Under the pieces are notes generated by a model that saw only the letters and a program-made list of their open reading frames with translations, ran no database searches and had not been told where the DNA came from. 6,955 bases of DNA. Origin: DATGIQ01 sp035295665. Lineage in GTDB: Bacteria > Planctomycetota > Planctomycetia > Gemmatales > Gemmataceae. This document shows positions 1-5,315 of this stretch, one piece after another (positions within the stretch are counted from its first letter, which is position 1; each line of letters starts with the position of its first letter). Both the position numbers and the translations under genes were made by a program. Location of the stretch: assembly GCA_035295665.1 (NCBI GenBank), contig DATGIQ010000175.1, positions 1 to 6,955 of the forward strand. Direction: 5' to 3'.

Positions 1-301
1 TACCGGCCGCGCTCGTGGAGGTGGCGCCGCCGCCGGTTGTTCCGCCACCGCTGGCCTGGGCCCCGCCGGAAGTTGTGCCGCCGCCACTCAGCGCGCCTGT
101 ACTGGGTGTGGACGGAGAGGTCGTCGTTCCGGAAGATGCGGGGCCAGTCGTGGGGCTCGTCGAGCTGCTGGCAGCCGTAGTTCCGGCGGGCACCGCGGCC
201 ATGGAAGCGGCGGTCTGGAGCGGGTTGGTGATGCCCGAGCTGGGCAACCCACCGCCCTGGGACGGCACTGTTCCTCCAGCGGGTGCAACGGACTGGCTAT
301 T
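1..301 (-). other. Low-complexity Ser/Thr/Gly/Ala/Pro insertion inside the RND permease
   Basis: Residues 257-356 of the permease, at the left window edge, contain almost only Ser, Thr, Gly, Ala and Pro, with a few Gln, Val and Leu. Examples are ASSSTSPTTGPASSG and the Gly-rich stretches SGGGTTSGG and GGGTTGGGA. In AcrB and MexF the strand ending in the equivalent of DIVVKAQ turns through a short hairpin straight into the (V/L)xLRD(V/I)A segment of the docking subdomain (DN). Here that hairpin is replaced by at least 100 disordered-looking residues, and its end lies outside the window. The frame stays open throughout and is GC-rich, so it is unlikely to be a frameshift artefact. Function is unknown; a flexible periplasmic linker is my inference. 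Confidence 0.75.
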
Positions 302-1069
302 CTGCGCTTTGACGACGATGTCGGCGAACTGGACAGGTTCGCGGAGCCGGCCCAGCGTATCGATCGGGAGCTGGAACGCTTGGCTGCGGCGCATGGGCGC
401 CTGGCCAACTTGCCCAAGGGCCGCCTCAATGTTCTGGGTGCGGACCGCGCTCGCCACGTCGAGGGCGGTCAGATTGCGTGAAGCGAGCTCTTGCGGATCG
501 AGCCAGGCGCGGATGCTGTAATCGCGCTCGCCCAGAATATTGATATCCGAAACTCCATCCACGCGCAGCAGCTCATCCCGGACGTTGATCAGCACGAAGT
601 TGCTCAGGTAGATATCATCGTAGCGGCCATCCGGTGAGGTGAAGTTGACCATCAGCAAGATATCGGGTGTCTTTTTGCGGATGGTAATCCCTTGCCGCTG
701 GACCGCGGTCGGCAGCAGCGGCAGGGCCAGGGTAACGCGGTTCTGCACCATGACCAGGGCGGCGTCCAGGTTGGTACTGACATCGAACGTGCAGCTCAGC
801 GAGTAGGAGCCGTCGTTGCCCGATTGCGAGGACATGTACAGCATGCCGGGGACGCCGGTGACCTGCTGTTCGATGGGGGCAGCGACCGTCTCGGCCACCA
901 CCTGGGCATTGGCACCGGGGTAACTGATGGCCACGACCACTCCGGGCGGCGTGATCCGCGGATACTGGGCAATGGGCAGATAGAAGAGCGCACCGCCGCC
1001 GATGAGCGTGATGGCTACGCTCAGCACGGTTGCAAAGATCGGGCGGTCGATGAAGAAGCGGGATAACAT
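1..1069 (-). CDS. RND efflux permease (HAE1, MexF/OqxB-like), 3' end outside window
   Basis: Inner-membrane proton-driven drug exporter that works with the adaptor encoded just upstream and an outer-membrane channel. The open frame gives 356 residues from the ATG at 1069-1067 and leaves the window still open. It opens with MLSRFFIDRPIFATV, the classic HAE1 start with TM1, followed by the porter motifs LPIAQYPRITPPGVVVAISY (31-50), YPGANAQ (50-56), VQNRV (108-112), a MexF-like GERDYSIRAWLDP (180-192) and TQNIEAALGQ (211-220). Normal similarity stops at DIVVKAQ (250-256); what follows is a low-complexity segment (listed separately). Aligned by eye to AcrB, pocket residues F136 and F178 correspond to I137 and L179. 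Family proteins are about 1,050 residues, so roughly the N-terminal quarter is visible. It starts 37 nt after the adaptor stop, with no clear Shine-Dalgarno, so translation may be coupled. The family is certain; the substrate is unknown. Confidence 0.95.
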   Translation of the reverse strand, partial: MLSRFFIDRPIFATVLSVAITLIGGGALFYLPIAQYPRITPPGVVVAISYPGANAQVVAETVAAPIEQQVTGVPGMLYMSSQSGNDGSYSLSCTFDVSTNLDAALVMVQNRVTLALPLLPTAVQRQGITIRKKTPDILLMVNFTSPDGRYDDIYLSNFVLINVRDELLRVDGVSDINILGERDYSIRAWLDPQELASRNLTALDVASAVRTQNIEAALGQVGQAPMRRSQAFQLPIDTLGRLREPVQFADIVVKAQNSQSVAPAGGTVPSQGGGLPSSGITNPLQTAASMAAVPAGTTAASSSTSPTTGPASSGTTTSPSTPSTGALSGGGTTSGGAQASGGGTTGGGATSTSAAG

Positions 1070-1076
1070 GGCCGAG

Positions 1077-1097
1077 AGTCCGTGGCCCGTAGTCCGT
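1077..1097. repeat. Three tandem heptamers between adaptor and permease
   Basis: On the plus strand AGTCCGT (1077-1083), GGCCCGT (1084-1090) and AGTCCGT (1091-1097) sit head to tail in the 37-nt gap of the efflux operon. The array begins 7 nt upstream of the permease start codon, where a Shine-Dalgarno would normally be. A related but degenerate string, ctGGCCCGTActcCatag, occurs at 4898-4915. It may belong to a genome-wide short tandem heptamer family, which cannot be shown from one window. Confidence 0.45.
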
Positions 1098-1106
1098 AGC
1101 AGACAA

Positions 1107-2339
1107 CTATGAACTTTGGACAGCGGAATCGGTTGGCGGGGCCGGACCCAAGGTCGGCATGGGTGCGGGTTCCGGCTGGATAGGCATGTGCGGACGAACC
1201 TGGGGCAGCCCGCCGACAAGGACCCAATCATCCGCGTTCAGGCCCTGGGTGATTACGCGCAGACCGTCCTCCTGCAGGGCTCCGGTGGTGACACGGCGAT
1301 ACTGGATCTTGTGTTCGGCATCGACCACATAGACGAATTTCAGTCCCTGGTCAGAGCCGATGGCCCGGTCGATGACCAGCAGCGCCTGATGCGCTTGGCC
1401 GATCGGCAGCCGGACACGCACGAACATCCCCGGTGAGAGCAGCCGGGTACCGCCGGGAGGCTTCGGGTTCGAAAAGACGCCCCGCACGGTAATGCTGCCC
1501 GTGGCGGGATTGACTTGGTTGTTGACGAAATCGACGGTCCCGTGATGCGGGAAGCCATCCTCCCCCTGAAGCCCTATCAGGACCGGAAACTGCTGGTTCG
1601 GGGCGGGCTTGAGGGCACCCGCGTTCCTGGCCCTGCGAAGCCGCAATAGCGTTGGCTCGTCCATGTCGAAGTAAACGTGCACCGGATCGAGCGACACGAC
1701 CGTGGTCAGCAGCGTTTGGTCCTGATTGACCAGGTTGCCGACGGTCAGGTAATACCGGCTGATTTGGCCATCGATGGGCGATGTGACCTTGGTGAATTCG
1801 AGGTTGAGCTTGTAGACCTCGACACTGGCCTCCGAGGCCTTGATGCGGGCCTGGGCCTCGTCCACGGCGGCCTTATCCTGATCGAGCTGTTGCTGGGGGA
1901 CAGCGGACTTGGCGACGAGGGGTACATCGCGCTCATAGGTGACCTGTGCCAGTTTGTAGGAAGCCTGATTGAGCTCGACTTGGCTCTCGGCCTGGTCGAG
2001 TTGGGCCTTGTACGGGCGGGGGTCAATCTCGAACAGGAGATCCCCCTTCTTGACTTCCGATCCTTCCTTGAAGGGCATCTGCTTCAGGTAGCCGGTGACC
2101 CGCGGGCGAATATCCACGGACTCGATGGCCTCGGTCCGGCCGGTGAAGTCCACGTAATTGGTGACCTGGCGCTGGACCGGCTTGCTGACCGGCAACACCG
2201 GCGGCTCGGCGGGAGCCACCGGAGACGGGGAACGCTGGCAGCCACTGCTGGCCACCAATCCCAAGGCACTGATCAAAAGGACCATGCGAATGCAAACCAC
2301 AGATCGTCTCCGGGCGAGCAGGAAGGCAATGGCATCCAT
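1107..2339 (-). CDS. RND efflux adaptor (MexE/OqxA-like periplasmic membrane fusion lipoprotein)
   Basis: Periplasmic adaptor that links the RND permease to the outer-membrane channel. The 410 residues are a normal length. The N-terminus has an RRR-containing n-region, a hydrophobic stretch (VLLISALGLVA, about 20-30) and a candidate lipobox ending at Cys34 (ASSGC; Ser at -3 is less usual). Next come the first lipoyl half (about 66-110, RPRVTGYLKQMPFKEGSEVKKGDLLFEID region), an alpha-helical hairpin rich in Gln/Ala/Glu (about 111-178), the second lipoyl half (EFTKVTSPIDGQISRYYLTV, 181-200), the beta-barrel (about 215-310, with SPGMFVRVRLPIG) and the membrane-proximal domain (about 315-385). 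The tail is Pro-rich. An alternative start at Met19 (codon 2285-2283) would give a shorter signal peptide; neither start has a strong Shine-Dalgarno. It is the first gene of the operon with the permease. MexE-like specificity is inferred. Confidence 0.95.
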   Translation of the reverse strand: MDAIAFLLARRRSVVCIRMVLLISALGLVASSGCQRSPSPVAPAEPPVLPVSKPVQRQVTNYVDFTGRTEAIESVDIRPRVTGYLKQMPFKEGSEVKKGDLLFEIDPRPYKAQLDQAESQVELNQASYKLAQVTYERDVPLVAKSAVPQQQLDQDKAAVDEAQARIKASEASVEVYKLNLEFTKVTSPIDGQISRYYLTVGNLVNQDQTLLTTVVSLDPVHVYFDMDEPTLLRLRRARNAGALKPAPNQQFPVLIGLQGEDGFPHHGTVDFVNNQVNPATGSITVRGVFSNPKPPGGTRLLSPGMFVRVRLPIGQAHQALLVIDRAIGSDQGLKFVYVVDAEHKIQYRRVTTGALQEDGLRVITQGLNADDWVLVGGLPQVRPHMPIQPEPAPMPTLGPAPPTDSAVQSS

Positions 2340-2360
2340 GTCGAACCGCCGTCAATCTAG

Positions 2361-2399
2361 TGGGAAGTGGCAAAGTTGCCAGAGGAATTGGAATTCCCA
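2361..2399. promoter_or_regulatory. Paired perfect palindromes upstream of the efflux operon
   Basis: Two perfect 6-2-6 inverted repeats lie 16 bp apart centre to centre: TGGCAA-AG-TTGCCA (2368-2381) and GGAATT-GG-AATTCC (2384-2397). An outer pair, TGGGAA (2361-2366) and TTCCCA (2394-2399), encloses most of both. They are 29-58 nt upstream of the adaptor start, where an efflux repressor or activator could bind. I could not place a convincing -35/-10 pair for the operon, so the operator role is speculative. Confidence 0.3.
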
Positions 2400-2526
2400 T
2401 TGCCATTCTCGATACCGAACTCCGAACCCTCCTGGAACGAGGCTCGACATCTTGATCGGGGACAATGAACACCCGTTTCCTGTGCGCCGGCGTGTGGGGC
2501 TGAATTCCATGCAGCCGTTCTCGGTT

Positions 2527-3048
2527 CTACTTGCCACCGTGCATGAATCGCGCGCGCAGTCTTGCAAACAACTCTGCCTTTGCACACGATATCGGCTCGC
2601 CGAAGTTCAGAAAGACCTTGAAGCCGGCTGCTCCGGCCTGGTCATAGAACTGAAAACTGAGCGTGGAGATTCCATCCATGTGTCCGGGCTTTTCCACGGC
2701 GAAGGCAGCCCCCAGCTCTTGCCATCGAAGGTGCATATCCAGGCTGGAAGTCTGCACATTAAAAAACGGCCCGGTCTTGCTAAAACTGCCGAATTGTCCT
2801 TCGACTTCTACCGTGGCAGAGCCGTTGGAGATAATAACGCGCACCATCCCCAAATCTTCGAAGCTGCGAATCAACTCTTCCCAGCGGGCGATATCCAGTT
2901 CTACAGCCCGGTCGGAGGGAAAGGCCCGGATGACTTCGACCTCGGGCACGCCTAATTCACAGGCCAGCTGGAGGGTCATCTTCCGAGGATTCGCTTCGAC
3001 CGCCGCTCGAATGCGCTGGGGATCGCGGATGCCTTTCATGGTGTCCAT
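2527..3048 (-). CDS. HutX/ChuX-family heme-utilisation carrier-like protein
   Basis: A 173-residue, probably cytoplasmic protein without signal peptide or membrane segments. It resembles the ChuX/HutX family, which binds heme in the cytosol and passes it to degradation enzymes. An N-terminal helical part (about 8-48) holds LACELGVPEVEVIRAFP (28-44), like the family's DVAREYGVSPLEVVRALP segment. A beta-rich domain follows: LGMVRVIISNGSATVEVEG (66-84), TGPFFNV (92-98), the LDMHLRW strip (103-109) and STLSFQFYDQAGAAGFKVF (128-146). The length matches the family. In many members the middle strip reads LHGHLR; here the second His is kept (His106) but the first aligns with Asp104, so heme coordination may differ. 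No heme oxygenase, receptor or TonB gene is nearby. It shares a strand with the efflux operon but is 187 nt upstream, so co-transcription is uncertain. Start: M1 (3048) or M4 (3039); neither has a Shine-Dalgarno. Family likely; actual heme role unproven. Confidence 0.8.
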   Translation of the reverse strand: MDTMKGIRDPQRIRAAVEANPRKMTLQLACELGVPEVEVIRAFPSDRAVELDIARWEELIRSFEDLGMVRVIISNGSATVEVEGQFGSFSKTGPFFNVQTSSLDMHLRWQELGAAFAVEKPGHMDGISTLSFQFYDQAGAAGFKVFLNFGEPISCAKAELFARLRARFMHGGK

Positions 3049-3054
3049 GGTGTT

Positions 3055-3060
3055 ATTCTA
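3055..3060 (-). promoter_or_regulatory. -10-like element directly before the HutX-like gene
   Basis: On the minus strand TAGAAT (5 of 6 matches to TATAAT) ends 6 nt before the ATG at 3048. A -10 box at this distance would start the transcript at or next to the A of ATG, giving a leaderless mRNA. This fits the lack of a Shine-Dalgarno. The -35 position is poor (GTCGCA at 17 nt), so support is modest. Confidence 0.3.
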
Positions 3061-3284
3061 TCTGAACAAGATCGACCTGCGACTTCGCTTCTCCGCGTTT
3101 AGAATTGGCTGGCCCGGCTCCTTTCCAGACCCATCGCGTTGCCGGCGAACGCGCTGCAGGTATTGCTTCCACGCTCGTAGTACTGGGTGGGATTGATTCC
3201 CTCCGGTCGGCAATCGAGAAATTGTGCTAGGGTTTAGCAAATTGCAATTGCGACAAATCGGGCCACAATGCACGGGAGTCCATC

Positions 3285-3758
3285 ATGGGAATGCGCGTTC
3301 ATGTACGAGCGGTACGGCCTACCGATATTCAGCGGCTCGAACAGGCTGAAGTCTACTCCAGCCTGGAACGAGGCCAGATGCCGTCGGTTCACCTGGAGAA
3401 AGCCTGGCACGGCCTGCACTTCCTTCTGACGGGCAGTGCCGGCGAAAGCGGTGTGCCCCTGGGGTTCCTGCTCGAAGGAGGTCAAGAAGTCGGGGAAGAC
3501 GACGGCTACGGCGCGCCGCGTCTGTTTCAGCCAGGTGAAGTCCAGCAGATTAACGCGGCCCTGGCCCCGATCTCCGATGACAAGCTGTGGGGCCGTTTCG
3601 ATGCAGAGCTAATGGAAGCGGAAAACATCTATCCGTGCATCTGGGACGAGGAGGAAGAAGAGCTGCGCGATGAATACCTGACGTATTTTCACGAGTTAAA
3701 GAAGGTAGTCGCGCAAGCGGCCGAAGGGGGGATGGGCCTGCTCGTGACGCTCAGCTGA
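3285..3758 (+). CDS. DUF1877 / YfbM-family protein
   Basis: A 157-residue, acidic, soluble protein with no signal peptide. It matches the DUF1877 (YfbM-like) family by the opening MGMRVHVRAV, the signature LEKAWHGLHFLLTG (37-50), a PLGFLLEGG segment (58-66), the DGYGAPRLFQPGEV box (73-86), FDAELM (105-110) and IYPCIWDEEEEE (115-126). The family has no established biochemical function and is often seen as a stand-alone small gene. Length is typical. The ATG at 3285 is supported by GGGAG at 3274-3278, 6 nt upstream, and by the conserved MGM start. It is transcribed divergently from the HutX-like gene across 236 nt. That spacer contains a perfect 10-bp palindrome, AATTGCAATT (3240-3249), about 36 nt before the start; its role is unknown. 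No terminator is obvious after the gene. Confidence 0.93.
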   Translation: MGMRVHVRAVRPTDIQRLEQAEVYSSLERGQMPSVHLEKAWHGLHFLLTGSAGESGVPLGFLLEGGQEVGEDDGYGAPRLFQPGEVQQINAALAPISDDKLWGRFDAELMEAENIYPCIWDEEEEELRDEYLTYFHELKKVVAQAAEGGMGLLVTLS

Positions 3759-4098
3759 GAAGCGGTCGGCGATACCCTCCAGGGAAATGAAAGGGTCGGG
3801 GAGCAGGGTCGCCAGTCCCCGCAAGCGGTGGATGGTCGTTGACGGTGTCGGTCGTCAGTCAATACCAGGGGTGGTACCGGTTCGGCGCTCCGGCCATACC
3901 CGCCAGGCGTAAGTCGGAACGGTTTCCGGTCCGCTGCGGGATGCGCCCTGTACGGAGCCTGCCAACACCCCGCGCCGATGCGGGCGTTGATCCAGCCAAT
4001 TCATTCCTGCATAATGCCGTGTATTCTTACCGGTTCCAAGGCGAGCAGACAGCCGCGGTTCCTGAAGCGGACTTTGTTCCTTTTGAGCGGAGATAAAC
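3759..4098. other. 340-bp intergenic region before the dienelactone hydrolase gene
   Basis: No convincing gene on either strand. Short open frames here do not resemble known proteins and lack ribosome binding sites. The region holds the candidate promoter at 3987-4015 and a small CCCGC/GCGGG inverted repeat around 3968-3984 without a following T-run, so I do not call a terminator. GGTCGT occurs twice around 3834-3856 without a longer repeat. Confidence 0.5.
3987..4015 (+). promoter_or_regulatory. Sigma-70-type promoter candidate for the dienelactone hydrolase gene
   Basis: TTGATC (3987-3992; 4 of 6 matches) and CATAAT (4010-4015; 5 of 6) are separated by exactly 17 nt. The predicted start is near 4022, giving a leader of about 77 nt before the GTG. 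It is the best promoter match I found in the window and lies directly upstream of the gene. Confidence 0.45.
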
Positions 4099-4845
4099 GT
4101 GATCGTTCGCGAGTCGATTCTGGACCTGGCCACGCCGACGGGGCCGATGCGGACGGCGGTGTTCGCTCCTGCCGCACCGAACGGCGCGGCGCGACGGGAC
4201 GGCGGCCTCGTACTGTATTCGGAAATCTTCCAACTGACCGCGCCGGTCCGCCGCCTGGCCGTTCAGGTGGCTGGACTGGGCTACCTGGTGATGGCGCCGG
4301 AAGTCTACCACGCACACGAACCACCGGGCACCGTGCTTGGCTACGACGATGCCGGCAAGGCGCGGGGCAACGCGCTGAAACAAGAGCTGTCGCTCGCGGC
4401 CTTTGATGCCGACGCCCGGGTGCTATTCGCTGCGCTGCGGAATCACCCCGCGTGCAGTGGTCGCGTGGGTACGTTCGGCATCTGTCTGGGAGGGCATCTG
4501 GCGTTCCGTGCGGCCTTGCAAAAGGACGTGGCGGCCGCCGCCTGTTTCTATCCGACCGACCTGCACCGCGGCACGCTCGGCCTTGGTGGCGGCGCCGACA
4601 CGTTGGCCCGCGCCGCGGAATTACAAGGCGAGCTGCTGCTTGTTTTCGGCCGGCAGGATCCCCATGTTCCGCGGGAAGGTCGGGATCACATCTACACCGC
4701 GCTGCACCAGGCGGGCACGTGCTTCACCTGGCACGAGTTCAACGCCGCGCATGCTTTCGTGCGCGACGAGGGGGAACGCTACGATCCCGCCGCGGCGCGG
4801 CTGGCCCTTTCCCTGGCGGCCGACCTGTTTAGCCGCTGCCTGTAG
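4099..4845 (+). CDS. Dienelactone hydrolase family protein (alpha/beta hydrolase)
   Basis: A 248-residue cytosolic alpha/beta hydrolase of the dienelactone hydrolase (DLH) family. Classical DLH opens dienelactone to maleylacetate in chlorocatechol breakdown, but many relatives have other ester or lactone substrates. The triad is visible: nucleophile Cys129 in GTFGICLGGH (124-133), Asp187 in FGRQDPHVP (183-191) and His218 in NAAHAFVR (215-222). Glu42 in LYSEIFQL (39-46) matches the glutamate that controls the cysteine in classical DLH. VMAPEVYHAH (64-73) and FYPTDLHRG (150-158) are also family-like. Length is typical. The GTG start at 4099 is supported by GGAG (4089-4092) 6 nt upstream; no better in-frame start is near. 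No pathway neighbours are present, so the substrate cannot be inferred. Confidence 0.93.
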   Translation: MIVRESILDLATPTGPMRTAVFAPAAPNGAARRDGGLVLYSEIFQLTAPVRRLAVQVAGLGYLVMAPEVYHAHEPPGTVLGYDDAGKARGNALKQELSLAAFDADARVLFAALRNHPACSGRVGTFGICLGGHLAFRAALQKDVAAAACFYPTDLHRGTLGLGGGADTLARAAELQGELLLVFGRQDPHVPREGRDHIYTALHQAGTCFTWHEFNAAHAFVRDEGERYDPAAARLALSLAADLFSRCL

Positions 4846-4913
4846 GCGAATGGGGTCGGGAACCGCCTATCGGATCCTTCTCGGCACAGGAGCCCCTGGC
4901 CCGTACTCCATAG

Positions 4914-5216
4914 TGGGCACCGGCGTCCCCCGTGTTCAAGGTCCCGCAAGGACGCAAGGAAGCGGCGGCGAGGTTCAAGGCTGACATCCGGGCTGCTGGC
5001 ATCGACGATTGGGACGATTCGGGCCGCGTCGCCTGACCGGACTCAGTGCCGCGAAGCGATGAAGGCCACTGGAACGGATCCTACCGTCTTGGCGTCCTGC
5101 TTGGCGCTTGCGCGGCGATTTCCCGAGACGCTGGTAGGCGCAGATAGACGGTCCGGCGAAGCCGCGATAAAATCCCGAAGTAGTGAAACGGCTCCGATTT
5201 CCGCACTCAATCTGCC
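4914..5216 (+). pseudogene. Broken tyrosine recombinase (integrase) gene abutting selC
   Basis: Two pieces in different frames. Piece one (4914-5036) reads PVFKVPQGRKEAAARFKADI (about 4929-4988) and then RAAGIDDWDDSGRVA before a TGA. This matches the stretch just before the HxLRH box in planctomycete-type phage/XerD integrases, where GRV(A/F)DFHALRH normally follows. Piece two (from about 5038, another frame) reads REAMKATGTDPTVLASCLAL (5050-5109) and onward to the tRNA, resembling the variable tail after the catalytic Tyr in such integrases (RATGTD is the cue). The HxLRH box, second His and Tyr are missing, so the enzyme is dead. There is no upstream start or N-terminal domain: TAG at 4911-4913 closes the frame. 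Recognition is from family memory; piece one is stronger than piece two. Confidence 0.6.
5145..5173 (+). promoter_or_regulatory. Candidate promoter for the selenocysteine tRNA gene
   Basis: TAGACG (5145-5150; 4 of 6 matches to TTGACA) and TAAAAT (5168-5173; 5 of 6 to TATAAT) are 17 nt apart. The predicted start is near 5180, about 40 nt before the mature 5' end of the tRNA, a normal leader length. It lies within the integrase-tail remnant. Confidence 0.35.
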
Positions 5217-5220
5217 ATGT

Positions 5221-5315
5221 GGAAGTGTTTGCACCTCTGGTGAGGGCCCTGGTCTTCAAAACCAGTGGGGGGTTTGAACAAAGCTCTCAGTGGGTTCGAT
5301 TCCCATACACTTCCG
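5221..5315 (+). tRNA. selC: tRNA-Sec (anticodon UCA)
   Basis: Carries selenocysteine to in-frame UGA codons with the SelB/SECIS machinery. The 95-nt fold has tRNA-Sec hallmarks: an 8-bp acceptor stem (GGAAGTGT 5221-5228 with ACACTTCC 5307-5314) and discriminator G5315; a D arm with the 4-nt loop TGGT (5238-5241), CCTC/GAGG stem and two further pairs if A5233 is bulged; anticodon stem CTGGT/ACCAG around loop CTTCAAA, anticodon TCA at 5256-5258; a long variable arm (5267-5288) with 5 pairs including two G-U, a G5272/G5283 mismatch, 3 T-A pairs and a GAAC loop; and a T arm with 5-bp stem and TTCGATT loop. CCA is not encoded. Many positions match E. coli selC, including GGTGAGG and GACTTCAAA-like cores. 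It implies that selA, selB, selD and selenoproteins exist elsewhere in the genome. Confidence 0.97.

Noticed and set aside
15..521. Long plus-strand Pro/Val-rich open frame opposite the permease
   Set aside because: It is the antisense of the permease and its low-complexity insertion; no start signal and no family resemblance.
615..1106. Minus-strand 163-codon frame overlapping the permease start
   Set aside because: It is a shifted frame of the permease; the correct frame starts at 1069 and shows clear RND motifs.
1677..2955. Plus-strand frames opposite the adaptor and HutX-like genes
   Set aside because: They are antisense shadows of genes with recognisable domains, and have no family features.
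3855..4133. Minus-strand 92-codon frame in the gap before the dienelactone hydrolase gene
   Set aside because: No ribosome binding site, Arg/Pro/Gly-rich random-looking product, and it overlaps the hydrolase start and its promoter candidate.
4843..4869. TAGGCG/CGCCTA inverted repeat at the hydrolase stop codon
   Set aside because: The 15-nt loop, 6-bp stem and lack of a T-run make a terminator unlikely.
5013..5036. TGA in the integrase piece as a possible selenocysteine codon
   Set aside because: Integrases do not use Sec here, and the sequence after the TGA lacks the expected HxLRH box; a deletion explains it better.
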